A stretch of DNA of 64,000 nucleotides from Panopea generosa (lineage: Eukaryota > Mollusca > Bivalvia > Adapedonta > Hiatellidae). Within the stretch, counting starts at the first letter, position 1. The number at the start of each line of letters is the position of its first letter. The notes under the pieces are model-generated. The model was given only the letters and a program-made list of their open reading frames with translations, ran no database searches and was not told the DNA's origin. The DNA lies in NCBI GenBank assembly GCA_029582155.1, contig CM055901.1, positions 20,129,597 to 20,193,596 of the forward strand. The letters run 5' to 3'. Both the position numbers and the translations under genes were made by a program. Shown here in pieces: positions 34,794 through 47,205 of this stretch.

Positions 34794-34891
34794 TTCCAAT
34801 GAGTCCTGAGGTAACAAAAGGTGGATACAGATTGAAGGACCCGCAGCAATGTAAGAGTGATAAATACAGGGATGTAGTCGTGTACTGGAAG
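34794..34891 (+). CDS. gp130-like receptor: first membrane-proximal FN3 domain, part 1 (exon G)
   Basis: The acceptor tttccttgtcaacag ends at 34793 and the donor GTAATG follows 34891. It is 98 nt, phase 1 in and phase 0 out. The peptide is IPMSPEVTKGGYRLKD ... KYRDVVVYWK, with a B-strand V-V-V-x-W typical of FN3. The phase matches both exon F and each intact cassette. Confidence 0.85.
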
Positions 34892-34894
34892 GTA

Positions 34895-35000
34895 ATGGTT
34901 TTAATCTGAGTGGTGGTGTAGTAGATAGAGTGTTGACCACTTACACAAGAGTTGTGGGTTCAATCCCCAGCTAAACTGGATGCCTAAAAAACAACACTTA
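34895..35000 (+). repeat. tRNA-like SINE head fragment
   Basis: A-box-like tggtgtagtagatagag and B-box-like gggttcaatccccagctaaa, starting 3 nt after the exon G donor. Confidence 0.6.
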
Positions 35001-35202
35001 GTACTTAATCTACCTAGGAAATGGCTGCGAGAGCGGTACATATAAGCTTGAGCTGAAACAAATTATTATGATTACCCGGTAATGGTTTATTCAACTGTTA
35101 CACATACGCGATATTCATGTGAATTGTAATGAAAATAATTGGCAGCCCACCTTGAGGGTCTATGATGCCGTCTCAAGATTACTTTCCTCTCATGAACCTG
35201 AC

Positions 35203-35508
35203 ATGGTCTAGTGGTAGAGCGTCCGCCTGGCATGCGGAAAGTCGTGGGTTCAATCCCCAGCCGGGTCATACCAAAGACTTTAAAAATGGTACTAGAAGCT
35301 TCCTCGCTTGACGTTCAGCATTTAGAGGAGAGTTCTAGGTCTGGTCGGCCCATTGTCAGTATAATGTGATTGGGTGAGGTATCATACCATGTGTCTGCGC
35401 CATGATACTCCAGTGTGACAGCCCTTACAATACTGTCTTAAGTAGACACCGTTGTGATATGACTGAAAAATTGTTGAAAGAATTGCTAAACACCATACAA
35501 CAACGACT
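35203..35508 (+). repeat. tRNA-derived SINE, family 1 (best copy)
   Basis: The head atggtctagtggtagagcgt ... gtgggttcaatccccagccg folds as a tRNA-like cloverleaf with anticodon-loop-like ctggcat. The body is aatggtactagaagcttcct, tctaggtctggtcggcc, gtcagtataatgtgattggg, aatactgtcttaagtagac. The tail is gctaaacaccatacaacaac. This is a retroposon, not a working tRNA. Confidence 0.85.
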
Positions 35509-35705
35509 TTCCTCTCACTGCTAAGGTCATAGGTTCGAGTCCCGCTCGCTCCAAAAACTTTATGTGGGAATGTTTCCAGTTACTTGCAGAAGGACGGTGG
35601 TTCTACTCAGTCCAACAAAGTCTGAAGTCTTCCTCCACCAGTAAAACTGGATATGTTATATATAACCTGATGTGTTGAAAATGGAGTTCAATCCCCATTG
35701 ACAGT
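35509..35705 (+). repeat. tRNA-derived SINE, family 3
   Basis: ctctcactgctaaggtcat, B-box-like aggttcgagtcccgctcgct, then cagttacttgcagaaggacg and cttcctccaccagtaaaact. Related copies: 60190-60360 and a tail at 45722-45805. Confidence 0.75.
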
Positions 35706-36929
35706 CCACCGTGAGGAAGACTTCATCTCACCTCAGCTTTTTCTGTAGTCAGATCTCTATTGCTATTTTTTTCATCAATTCCTTTAGTTTATGCTAATTT
35801 ATTCTAGCTCAACTGCAATAAGAGCTCAGAGCTTCACTTTTGAGTTGGCTTCCTGAGTAAAACAAGTACTGAGTATTGTCTTCTGAGGGGTCGAGCTGGC
35901 GTGAGCGGTCAACACTCTAGTCAGTTTCTTTAAATGAATCTTTTTAACTTCTAAATAGATTTTTTTACTTGCTTACTATGTCCCTTTTAGTTTGGTATTT
36001 TTCTTCTGCATCTTATAATTCAATATGGCTACTGTTTCTAAAAATAGCTTAAAATTTTAAACATTTTGAAAATTAGTTCCCTCTGAAAGTCCTTATCCAA
36101 TGTTGACATACTTAATCTACATGGTCCTTGTGTCAGCATCTCAGATTTGCCTGCTAGCAGAAGTATATAGGAATTGCTGATCCACTGATGTTTCTGTACA
36201 CTTTGGAATGTCTAAATTGTAATATGCACAAGGGTTGTTTCAAAAGTTAGTGGACTTTAGCTATAATTTACGTATAATAGTAATAGTATATAATTGTTTT
36301 AACTGTACAAATATATATATATATCAAATACAAAAATGAAATAAATTTGATAATTTTAAGCTCTACACAATTATGCAGCAAGCATTTCCATGGCAATGCA
36401 TGTATTGCTACCTGGAGCATGTTGAATTTATCTTTAAAAATCTAGACAAAAGGCATTGTTTAAACATAAATAACAAGCTTTAGGATTATTTATTTTTACA
36501 TGATTTCATCTGCTGCATAATTAAAACCATGACATCCTTTTCATTAAATTTGAATTGTATAACAGAATCCAACAAGAAGTTTAGAAGTGTTGCTATTGAA
36601 AATTAAAGAATTCAGGAAAATGGCCTTCATTTGCAACGTTGGAACAAGAGCGGTCATCAAGTATTGTGTTGGATTCGGCAAAACACTGACCAAAACAATG
36701 AAAAATAATTAAAACCCGAATGCATAAATGCAGTCGTTTATTAGTGTATAAATGCATGATTGATTTCGGAATGGACAGGATTCTATCGAGGATGACTTCG
36801 TTACCATGAAACGTTAGACATGTTATATATTAAGACAGGTGATTAACTGTTAGAGATCTTTTAGTGAAGTTTGATGTTTCTGTTTCAACAAAACACAGAA
36901 TTTTTAAAGAAAACTTGAACATGAATACC

Positions 36930-37010
36930 CGGGCCTGATTAGCTCAGTCTGTCATGCGTCTGTCAGAGTATTAATCCAGGGGTCATGAGCTTGAATCCCT
37001 GCCTGGCAGA
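36930..37010 (+). repeat. SINE family 2 head only
   Basis: gggcctgattagctcagtc with B-box-like gagcttgaatccctgcctgg, matching the head at 34203. The body is missing. Confidence 0.7.
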
Positions 37011-37189
37011 AAACACATGTTTGTGTTCTATGATTATAATCCTTAAAGACCAGATACTAGAGAACTATAAATGTAGATTACTATGTAAAGTTATCAAGTT
37101 GAAAAAAAAGTTTAGTTCAATATTATTAACAAAAACATATAAAAATTAAATAAATATTTCAAATAAATATATGTGGAATACCTCAAAAA

Positions 37190-39835
37190 GAAAAAAGAGC
37201 CATTGTTGGCATGCTCTGGGTAGCCGTTGTTGACATGCTCCAAGTAGCCGTTGTTGGCATGCTCTGGGTAGCTGTTGTTGACATGCTCATGGTAGCTGTT
37301 GCTTACATGCTTCGGGCAGCCATTGTAAACATGCGCCATGTAGCCGTTGTTGTCATGCTCCAGGTATCCATTGTTGTCATGCTCTAGGTAGCCATTGTTG
37401 GCATGCTCCAGGTAGCCGTTGTTGTCATGCTCCGGGTAGCTGTTGTTGGCATGCTCTGGGTAGCCCTTGTTTACATGCTCCGGGTAGCGGTTGATGGCAT
37501 GCTAGGCCTAGCCATTGTTTACATGCACCCTGTAGCCATTGTTAACATGCTCCAGGTAGCTGTTGTTGTCATGCTCGGGGTAGCCGTTGTTGGCATGCTC
37601 CGGGTAGCCATTGTTGGCAAGCTCTGGGTAACTGTTGTTGTCAGCCCCGGGTAGCCATTGTTGACATGCTATGGGTAGCCGTTGTTGACATGCTCTAGGT
37701 AGTCGTTGTTTACATGCTCTGGGTAGCTGTTGTTGACATGCTTCTGGAAGCTGTTGTTGACATGCTCCTGGTAGCCATTGTTGCCATGCTCTGGGTAGCC
37801 TTTGTTGACATGCCCCAGGGAGCCTTTGTTGGCATGCTCTGGGTAGCTGTTGTTTGCATGACCCGGGTAGCCATTATTGTCATGCCCAGTATAGCCATTG
37901 TTGTCATGCCTCAGGTAGCTATTGTTGACATGCTCCGGGTAGCCGTTGTTGACATGCTCTGGGTAGCCATTGTTAGCATACTCTTGGTTGCCATGGTCAT
38001 GCTCCAGGTAGCCGTTGTCATGCTCTGGGTAGTCATTGTTGACATGTTCCATGTAGTCATTGTTTACATGCTCAGGGTGGCCGTTGTTGACATGCTCGGG
38101 TAGCCATTGTTGTCATGCTCGAGGTAGCCGTTGTTGTCATACTCTGGGTAGCCGTTGTTGACATGCTCCGGGTAGTAGTTTTTTACATGCTCAGGGAAGC
38201 TGTTGTTGACATGCTTCTGGTAGCCGTTGTTGACATGCTCCTGGTAGCCATTGTTGCCATGCTCTGGGTAGCCGTTGTTGACATGCCCCAGGTAGCCTTT
38301 GTTGGCATGCTCTCAGATAGCCGTGTTTTCATGATATGGGTAGCCATTGATGGCATGCTCCAGGTAGCTGTTGTTGACATGCTCTGGGTAAGTGTGATGA
38401 CATGCTGTGAGTAGCGGTTTCGGACATGCTCCTGGTAGCTATTATTGTGATGCCCCGGGTAGCCGCTGTTGTGATGCTCTGGGTAGCCATTGTTTGCATG
38501 CTCCAGGTAGCTGTTGTTGTTAAGCTCCGGGTAGGCGTTGTTGACATGCCCCGGGTAGCTGTTGTTGACATGCCCTGGGTAGCCTTTGTTTTCATGCTCC
38601 ACATAGCCTTTGTTGGCATGCTCCAGGTAGCTGTTGTTGACATGCTCCAGGTAGCCATTGTTTACATGCGTCCGTAGTTGTTATCATGCTCCAGGTAGCA
38701 GTTGTTGTCATGCTCCAGGTAGCCATTGTTGGCATGCTCTGGGTAGCTGTTGTTATCATACCCCAGGTAGCCATTGTTGCCATGCTCCGGGTAGCTGTTG
38801 TCAACATGCCCAAGGAAGCCTTTGTTTGCATGCTCTGGGTAGCTGTTGTTTGCATGACCCGGGTAGCCATTGTTGTCATGCCTAGGGTAGCCGTGTTGTC
38901 ATGCCCCAGGTAGCCATTGTTGACATGCTCCGGGTAGCCGTTGTTGACATGCTCTGGGTAGCCGTTGTTGACATGCTCAGGTAGCCATGGTCATGCTCCA
39001 GGTAGCTGTTGCCATGCTCCGGGTAGCATTTATTGGCATGTTCCCAGTAACCTTTGTTGACATGTCCCAGAAAGCTGTGTTGTCAAAATCTGGGTAGCCA
39101 TTGTTGGCATGCTCTAGGTAGCTGTTGTTGACATGCTCCGGGTAGGTATGATGACATGCTGTGGGTAGCGGTTTCCGACATGCTCCTTGTAGCTGTTGTT
39201 GTGATGCCCCAGGTCGCCGTTGTTGTGATGCTCTGTTTAGTCTTTGTTGGCATGCTCTGGGTAGCCGCTGTTGGCATGCTCTAGGTAGCTCTTGTTGACA
39301 TGCTCTGGGTAGCCGTTGTTATCATACTCAGGGTAGCTGTTGTTGATATGGCCCGGGTAGCCATTGTTGGCATGCTTCTGGTTGCCTTTGTTGACATGCC
39401 CCAGGCAGACGTTTTTTTACATGCCCTGGGTAGCCTTTGTTGTCATGCTCCAGATAGCCTTTGTTGGCGTGCTCCAGGTAGCTGTTGTTGACATGCTCCA
39501 GGTAGCCATTGTTGGCATGCTTCTGGTAGCCTTTGTTGACATGCCCCAGGTAGCCGTTTTTGACATGCCCTGGGTAGGCTTTGTTGTCATGCTCCAGATA
39601 GCCTTTGTTGACATGCCCCAGGCAGCCGTTTTTGACATGCCCTGGGTAGCCTTTGTTGTCATGCTCCAGATAGCCTTTGTTGACATGCCCCAGGTAGCCG
39701 TTTTTGACATGCCCTGGGTAGCCTTTGTTGTCATGCTCTAGATAACCTTTGTTGACATGCCCCAGGTAGCCATTTTTGACATGCCCTGGGTAGCCTTTGT
39801 TGACATACTCCAGGTAGCCGTTGTTGACTGTAGAA
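37190..39835. repeat. 24-bp minisatellite, about 110 units
   Basis: The unit is gttgttgacatgctccgggtagcc with many substitutions. Because 24 is a multiple of 3, frames stay open on both strands. The + strand gives an 8-residue MLRVAVVD-like period, the - strand NNGYPEHV- and ATQSMSTT-like periods, with ORFs up to about 140 codons. They have no start context, splice sites or domain, so no gene is called. Confidence 0.95.
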
Positions 39836-40144
39836 TATTTACTACTGAGGTTTTACTGTTTTATGTATCAAACTATAAATTTCTGTATTTAGGAGAGAAC
39901 TGAAAACACTTTCAAGATATATACAAGGCTATTATAAATTAATTGCTATATTATTATCCAAATTTTTTCTTAAAAACGGGGAGTGCAGGAGGGTTGTTTT
40001 TTTTTAATAAAAAGGGTTGGGGTGGCATGAAAATTAAGGGGTGGGCTGGGATGAAAACCTAACAATTAATTTATAATGGCCTAATTGTTTCTTTCTTATT
40101 CAAAAAGTCTCTTCTTATTAAAACTTATCGAACAACCCTTGTAT

Positions 40145-40395
40145 AATGTAAGAGACTTCCCCTTTACAGGAAGTTTGTATTGCAGGATGCACAAACTTTA
40201 GAATGTCAAATGAAACAGACTTCTTTTTTACCGGAAGTTTGTATTGCAAGATGCACAAACTTTAAAATGTGAAATGAAACAGACTTCCCCTTTACGGGAA
40301 GTTTGTATTGCAAGATGCACAAACTTAAAATTGTCATATGAAACAGACTTCCCCTTTACAGTTTGTATTGTAAGATACATAAACTTTCCTAAAAA
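40145..40395. repeat. About 65-nt repeat, four units, before exon H
   Basis: The unit contains gacttcccctttacaggaag, tttgtattgcaagatgcaca and aactttaaaatgtgaaatga. It ends about 20 nt before the exon H acceptor. Confidence 0.85.
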
Positions 40396-40414
40396 AACAA
40401 ATGTCTATTTCCAG

Positions 40415-40637
40415 GCACTAGATGACATCAATAAGAATGGAAAAATTACCAGTATACAGGTCACTTACAACTCTACCTATGCCACTGATATTAGCTCGGT
40501 AGGAAGTGATGCCACCCATACCTCTGAAATGTTACTGTGTAACACAGCATATAGTGTCTCCGTACAAGCAAAAAATAATGCTGGTTTTTCTGAAGTCGAA
40601 TCTACTATCGACATACCTGCTGTATCAGCAGATGGAA
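40415..40637 (+). CDS. gp130-like receptor: first FN3 domain, part 2 (exon H)
   Basis: The acceptor is gtctatttccag and the donor GTAAGT follows 40637. It is 223 nt, phase 0 in and phase 1 out. It encodes ALDDINKNGKITSIQVTYNS ... TAYSVSVQAKNNAGFSEVES ... IDIPAVSADG. NTAYSVSVQAKNNAG is a textbook FN3 F-strand/FG-loop, followed by a G-strand ending IDIPAV. One sequon (NST). A dispersed repeat shared with 16940-17110 starts about 45 nt after the donor. Confidence 0.92.
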
Positions 40638-41918
40638 GTAAGTCATTTTATTATGCCACCTGTGTGACATCACACTTGCCATCAAGGACTTATGCAGAGA
40701 AGGAAAAGCAACTGATTGAGATGTTATGAACGCTGTAGTTACCATGCAAAATCTCCTAAAAAATTGTTTTCAAATATCCTGACTTTCATTCATCTCAGAA
40801 ATACGAATCAAAATTCTTTCTTTGCAAATGGAATTCACTTACAAACGATACTATTTCCAGCAAATTGTGTTAACAATTTTTGATATGCTTATGATAACAA
40901 AATGTGTATATATAAAACATCTAAGGTTACATATATCTTACATGTTATGTAAAATAATTCAATTGCCTTTGCAATCTGAATGATTAATTTGTCATGTTAT
41001 TAATTCTTGGTGTGTTATTTTATCAATAGAGATGCAAGTCAGATGAGATGCAAGTCAGATGATTTATGTCAGGGTATAAGCATCTTACATGGGTTGGAGG
41101 TATGGATAAAAAATTCCATCCTGAGCGAATTGTTTTTTCAAGGAGATCCCACGAAAACAATTATCCATATGGATGGAATTTTCAATCTGAACTGAAAAGG
41201 CCATATAAGAAATGTTTTCTGGCATACCAAACACATTGACTATTTTAGATTATTATTAAATACATGTTTTAATTTGTTAAGTCATAAATTGTTCCAACAT
41301 TACAGCAGAGTAGGGTGAGCACATGCATGATGAAAATTCCATACCCGGTAAAAAACCGCAGAAATCCTTGTCTGATATGCAAGAATTATGTTTCTGGAGT
41401 TATCAATAATTCTACCATTCAGCTTTGTACGCAGTCTGGCTCGCACATTCTTTGACTCTTTTCCAACTCCAAGTGTGAAGTCAAAACTGTGTAAATTATC
41501 ACCTTTATTATGAAGCCATATTTGCTTTTTCTCGTTTATTTTCTTTCAGAGCAAATTTACATTTATCAAGCAGCTACTCATCACAAAGGTCATCTCAGAT
41601 CCTTCCCTTGGTGTTGTTGTTGCATGGTGTTTAGCATTTCTTTCTCATGGGAAGGTGTCCGCACTGGAGTATCATGCTGCATGATACCCCACCTAGTCAC
41701 ATTATACAGACACCGGGCCTACCAGACCTGGAACTGTCCTCTAAATGCTAAGCGCCAAGCGAGAAAGCTTCTAGTACCATTTTTTAATTCTTTGGTTTGA
41801 CCCGACTGGGGATCAAACCCATGACATTCCGCATGCCAGATGGAAGCTATACCCCTAGACAACCGCTGCCGCAGATATATATTTACATCTCAAGTTTTGG
41901 TATATAACTTTATTTCAG
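40638..41918 (+). other. Intron H-I
   Basis: 40680-40860 is a dispersed repeat (gagaaggaaaagcaactg, gagatgttatgaac, tttcattcatctcag) also present near 16945-17110. 40870-41600 has no clear feature. A minus-strand SINE family 1 copy lies at 41610-41880, ending about 40 nt before exon I. Confidence 0.65.
41610..41880 (-). repeat. tRNA-derived SINE, family 1
   Basis: On + it reads tgttgttgcatggtgtttag ... ctagtcacattatacagaca ... gaaagcttctagtaccattt ... ggggatcaaacccatgac. That is the reverse of the copy at 35203. Confidence 0.8.
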
Positions 41919-42070
41919 ATTTTGCTCTACCATATGTTTTTGTGGAGATGTACCAGAATGACAGCCAGAAAGAGGACGTGTATATAGAGTGGAAACCACC
42001 GGCAACAGCAGACGTCAACTATACATCTAGTACTGTCTTCTGGTGTGATAAAGAACAAGGAGAGTGCCTG
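41919..42070 (+). CDS. gp130-like receptor: second FN3 domain, part 1 (exon I)
   Basis: The acceptor is aactttatttcag and the donor GTAGGT follows 42070. It is 152 nt, phase 1 in and phase 0 out. It encodes FALPYVFVEMYQNDSQKED, then VYIEWKPPATADVNYTSSTV and FWCDKEQGECL. The B-strand V-x-I-E-W-K-P-P is a strong FN3 mark. Two sequons (NDS, NYT). Confidence 0.9.
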
Positions 42071-42350
42071 GTAGGTGAAATGAAAATTGTAGCTCCATGG
42101 TAATTTTATCAGTGTGTTTGATTAATAAAAGAATTCTTGGTTTCTGTTAATACTTTACTTTACACGACTTGAAGAAAATATCTGGACCGGAATGATATGG
42201 AATTTTGGAATGAAATTCTGATTGGAACAAACAAATTTGATTTTTAGAAGCTCAGGTCATTTCTGAACATTATATACATATGATACCAATCACAATGTCA
42301 TCTATTGAATATCTGCTTTATCTAATATAAAGTGTCAATTTGTCTGATAG

Positions 42351-42507
42351 TATGGTACGCTAAACTGGATGACGGTTCTTGGAACTAACACTACACTTAC
42401 GATGAAAATGGAGCGGGCGGAGTACAAACTCTATGGTGTTTCCATGGAAACAGCTGATGGTAGCAATGGGTTGTCATGGACAGCATGCATATATACAAAA
42501 GAAGCTA
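42351..42507 (+). CDS. gp130-like receptor: second FN3 domain, part 2 (exon J)
   Basis: The acceptor is aatttgtctgatag and the donor GTAAGA follows 42507. It is 157 nt, phase 0 in and phase 1 out. It encodes YGTLNWMTVLGTNTTLTMKM, then YKLYGVSMETADGSNGLSW and TACIYTKEA. YKLYGVSMETADGSNG is the F-strand and FG-loop. The intron before it is only 280 nt. Confidence 0.88.
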
Positions 42508-44431
42508 GTAAGAAAGTTGTTATTTTAGCAATAATATCTGATAATGGTAACCATGGTAACACAGAACACTTCCAAGAAAGCAAAATGGCAGATTCATGAG
42601 TTCTCCCGATGAATTAAGATGATTGATTGATTGATTGATTGATTGAATATTTAGCGTCATTGAATTTTGATGAATATATCGCAATAATTTTCAGTGTTTT
42701 GTTGGCCGTTTTTATGCACTCCCAAAGGGGGAAGCATATAGTCGCCGCTTCGTCCGTGCGTGTGTCCGCCCTTCTGTCCCTGAGTTTCGGGCTATTTCTC
42801 TGCAACCTTTGGTTGGAATTTTATGAAACTTGCTAGGATGCATCATTACCAAGTGCAGATGTGCATATTGTCTTTGTGTTCCAATTCCATGATTTTTCAC
42901 AGAGTTATGGCCCTTTGATTATGTCTGTGACTAAATTCTTGTCCGCGCTATTTCTCTACAACCCCATGTTGGAATTTTATGAAACTTGCTAGGATGCATC
43001 ACTACCAAGTTTGATGATTTTTCATGGAGTTATGGCCCTTTAATTAAGTATGTGACCAAATTCTTGTCTGCCCTATTTCTCTACAACATCAGGTTGGAAT
43101 TTTATGAACTTGCTAGGATGCATCATTACCAAGTGCAGATGTGCATTTTGTCTTTGTGTTCCAGTTCGATGGTTTTTCACAGAGTTATGGCCCTTTGATT
43201 CTGTCTGTGACCAAATTCTTGTCCCCGCTATTTCTCTACAACCCCATGTTGGAATTTTATGAAACATGCTAGGAAGCATCATAAAGAAATGTATGTCGTA
43301 CAATGTATTATATCACGAAATAAAAAATAATGTATTGACTTCTCTTTAGAACTCTCACAGCTACTTCCCCCCATTCAATATCATAACCATATGGTACAGA
43401 GTCAAACACTCTCTTTGGGGAGCATCCATTGGTTCGACCGGTATTTTCTTGTTTTAGTTTGGGCCTAATTTAAACTTATTCCCCTCTCAAAAACATGTTT
43501 TTATCCCCCTGATTTATGAGAAAAAAATCTCAATTCAATTTATATATTTGTTTAATTCTTAATGTTTTTTAATTAGATATAATATCAGTTTATCAGTTTA
43601 AAACAACGAAGATCAGGACAGATGACCTGTAAACTGTTTTAAATACATACTGGGTACTTACGATTTTCATTGTTGTTTTTTTCCCCTCATTTTTGTCATT
43701 GCAATTTTCCCATATAGAAGGGACTGCCACTCATTACCCCAAAAATAAAAAAACATAAAAAAAACAACACTGATTTATTACAGCCTAAGCGTCACTCTAT
43801 GAATAATACATGTAGATAAGTTCTTAAATGATATAAGTGTATTTGAATATAAAAAAACAGTTTGGCTTCTTTACTTGTTCATCCAGTTCCTATAATAATT
43901 GTTTTGTTTGTGTTTTTCATTCAATTTCATGAGTTTGAATCCCCGCTCAGCCACAATCTCTGTGATGTTTGATATACAACTTTACGTCTCATTATCATTC
44001 GTCTCTCACCGTTGATTAAAGTGGGAAAGTTATCAGTTACTTGCAGTGATGCCGTGTGCTCGAGTACTAGTTAACCTTCCAGGATCCCAGGAAACAGTGT
44101 TTAGGTTAACTGATTGTCTGTTAGCCCTCGATGTCATAAAATTACTCTAAATATTCAATAAATTCATTAATTCTCTCAGATATCAATCTTTTTTATTTTA
44201 ATATATAAAGAAATTTACTAAGAATTTAATTTTATCAGGTCAATGCATTCATTTCTGCTGATAAACTGCCTGGCTGATATACATAGGTTTATCACATCAA
44301 TACAAGTTTATTAGGCACATATGACATCATTATGTATAATTATATGTTTTGATCTGGACGGAATCTCAAGAGGTAGAAATAAAGTTGCTGATATCAGACA
44401 CTAACATGGTATTCTCTATATCTGTACACAG
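42508..44431 (+). other. Intron J-K
   Basis: 42625-42660 is a (GATT)n SINE tail on the minus strand. 42690-43290 is a dispersed element with a gtccgtgcgtgtgtccgcc head and three or four 145-bp units (ggaattttatgaaacttgct, gagttatggccctttgatt). 43300-43920 and 44170-44431 show nothing recognisable. 43925-44170 is a family 2 SINE. Confidence 0.65.
43925..44170 (+). repeat. tRNA-derived SINE, family 2 (5' truncated)
   Basis: It starts inside the B-box-like gagtttgaatccccgctcag. The body matches 34203-34460, with an extra ttccaggatcccaggaaaca segment also seen at 55600. Confidence 0.8.
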
Positions 44432-44581
44432 ATCCTACCAAAGCCCCGACAAACCTGAATGTGAAAGAAGGCAGTGAAGACAACACGCTGTCTGTCACAT
44501 GGAACAAAATAGAATGTCAGTCAGGACAACCGTTCATTGCCTCCTACAATGTCACTTTCTATGATATCACAAAGGGGAAAG
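44432..44581 (+). CDS. gp130-like receptor: third FN3 domain, part 1 (exon K)
   Basis: The acceptor is tatctgtacacag; the donor GTCAGA follows 44581 (weaker, but the only one that keeps phase). It is 150 nt, phase 1 in and phase 1 out. It encodes NPTKAPTNLNVKEGSED, TLSVTWNKIEC and FIASYNVTFYDITKGK. P-T-x-L-x-V and L-S-V-T-W are FN3 A and B strands. The domain's internal intron is phase 1 here, unlike the phase 0 of the other two FN3 domains. Confidence 0.87.
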
Positions 44582-46721
44582 GTCAGACACAATCTACTAA
44601 TATCTTCAATTTTACTATTACTCTCAAGGGAATATATTGGGAGTTTTCAAAATTGTACCATAACTTTATAAACCGGCTGACCCCATTTTGCGAAAATAAT
44701 ACTTATTTAAACATGCCCAAAATAACATATTGGAAAGGGATTTCCATACTAAGTTAGAGTAAACTAGATTTTCTACTGATCAGTGCATCATTTATTGTAA
44801 CATATTAAATGATCAAGTCATGTGATTTTATTTTGGTTTCAATTTGATCCGTTATACAGGTTTACATGCATTTCAAATTGTTTAATCCTAGAAAGAGTCC
44901 GAATGATGATGCGAAGGTTGCCAAGTAGCATTTAAGTGTGTCTATTTCTAGAATGGGAAATTTGTTTCAAGTTTACTACTCTGCTTTATTTTAGTGGATT
45001 TGACATACCAAACCATTCAGATTTAATTATTAATGATAATGACATTTTTATCCACTTTAATAATTTTATATTAAGAGATTTATAGCGTTTTTTCCTGATA
45101 TAACTCGTTATAAGAATAGACAGCACTTAAATAATATTTGAGTTCATTAGGACTCTAAAATGAAACAATATTTACTTTGTTAAGCCTGTATTAATGGTGG
45201 ATCTACTCTACCAATTCCCTCCACTCCCAACCCCACAAACACACACACACTTACAAACTTCTATATCTTATTAAAATTCACTATATTTCTACTGAAAAAC
45301 ATCAGTGCCAGTTCAGATTTTGTGTTGTGTTCCTCTAATCTGAAATCCTGGTTCTGCCCCTGTGCATAACCGATCAAATGAAGTTGTGTGACTCATTTAA
45401 TACGTCACAAAATATGTTGCATCTATTTTAGTCTAACCCATGCGCATAGCCCAAGTTAGGGAATCCCTTTTTAATATATTATTTGGCATGTTTAGATAGA
45501 TATCCTTTTAGAAATGAAGGGTCAGTAAGTGTATATAGGACTTCTATATTGGAAAAACGTGTTTAAACCAGTTTCAAATGTTTGAAAAATCCTAATAAAT
45601 TCCCTATAATGAGTGTTGAATATAAAACATTGATTGTTTGTCTGCAGTATTTGAATATTGATCTGGGGTCAAAACAGGAATTGCATGCAACACCATATAA
45701 CTTCAACATTTTAGTTATCTGTTGACTTCCTCCACCAGTAAAATTAGATATGCCATATATAACCTGAAATGTGTTGAAAATGGTGTTAAACCCCATTCAA
45801 ACAAAATATCTATTGAACTGAGATCAAAACAGGAATTGCATGTATCATATTATTGATTTGAGGTCAAAACAGGAATTGCATGTATCATAATATTGAACTG
45901 AGGTCAAAACAGGAATTGCATGTATCATATTATTGACCTGAGATCAAAACAAGAATTGCATGTATCATACTACTGAACTTAGGTCAAAACAGGAATTACA
46001 TATATCATATTATTGGACTGAGGTCAAAACAGACATTACATGTATCAAAATATTAATCTGAGGTCAAAACAGGAATTGCATGTATCATATTATTGGTCTG
46101 AGGTCAAAACAGGAATTGCATGTATTATATTATTTATCTGAGGTCAAAACAGGAATTGCATGTATCATATTATTGATCTGAGGTCAAAACAGGAATTGCA
46201 TGTATTATATTATTTATCTGAGGTCATAACAAGAATTGCATGTATTATATTATTTATCTGAGGTCAAAATAGAAATTACATGTATCAAGATATTAATCTG
46301 AGGTCAAAACAGGAATTGCATGTATCATATTATTGATCTGAGGTCAAAACAGGAATTGCATGTATTATATTATTTATCTGAGGTCAAAACAAGAATTGCA
46401 TGTATTATATTATTCATCTGAGGTCAAAAAAGGAATTGCATGTATCATATTATTGGTCTGAGGTCAAAACAGGAATTGCATGTATTATATTATTGGTCTG
46501 AGGTCAAAAAAGGAATTGCATGTATCATATTATTGGTCTGAGGTCAAAACAGGAATTGCATGTATTATATTATTCATCTGAGGTCAAAAAAGGAATTGCA
46601 TGTATCATATTATTGGTCTGAGGTCAAAACAGGAATTGCATGTATTATATTATTGGTCTGAGGTCAAAACAGGAATTGCATGTATCATAATATTGAACTG
46701 AGTTCAAACAGGAATTGCATA

Positions 46722-46904
46722 TACAGTCAAACCTGTATCAGCAGCCACCTTTATTAAGCAGCCACTTGTCTTAAACAGCCACATTTGCCAATTCCCATTT
46801 CAAGGCATTCAGAGCAAATTAAACCTATATTAAGCAACAACCTGTCTTAAAAGGCCACTTTTATGCACTCCCTTTACTGACTGCTTAAGACAGGTTTAAC
46901 TGTA
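46722..46904. mobile_element. TACAGTCAAACCTGT MITE in the 40-nt array, copy 1
   Basis: Ends are TACAGTCAAACCTGT and acaggtttaactgta; about 183 bp. The inner sequence has ttaagcagccacttgtctta. Inserted at the TA of a tgtatcatat unit. Confidence 0.9.
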
Positions 46905-47022
46905 TCATATTATTGATCTGAGGTCAAACCAGGAATTGCATGTATCATATTATTGAACTGAGGTCAAAACAGGAATTGCATGTATCATATTATTGATCTG
47001 AGATCAAAACAGGATTTTCATG

Positions 47023-47205
47023 TACAGTCAAACCTGTATTAGCGGCCACCTCCATTTAGCAGCCACTTGTCTTAAACAGCCATATCTGCCAATTCCCATT
47101 TCAAGGCTTTCAGAGCAAATTAAACCTATATTAAGCAACAACCTGTCTTAAAAGGCCACTTTTACACATTCCCTTGACTGGCTGCTAAAGATAGGTTTAA
47201 CTGTA
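47023..47205. mobile_element. TACAGTCAAACCTGT MITE in the 40-nt array, copy 2
   Basis: Same family, same orientation and same TA within the array unit as the copy at 46722. It probably spread by array duplication and not by a second insertion. Confidence 0.9.

Larger units (their letters stand above)
34892..40414 (+). other. Intron G-H
   Basis: It carries several SINEs (34895-35700, 36930-37010), an AT-rich part with no features (35720-36920), the 24-bp array (37190-39835), a short segment without features, and a 65-nt array (40145-40395) just before exon H. Confidence 0.75.

Noticed and set aside
35215-35280. tRNA-Ala-like sequence with intact-looking A and B boxes
   Set aside because: It is the head of a dispersed SINE with a long shared body; four related copies occur in the window.
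37112-39741. Long ORFs on both strands
   Set aside because: Products of the 24-bp repeat; no start context, splice sites or domains, and both strands are equally open.
41510-41800. ORF of 96 codons upstream of exon I
   Set aside because: It runs through a minus-strand SINE; no domain.
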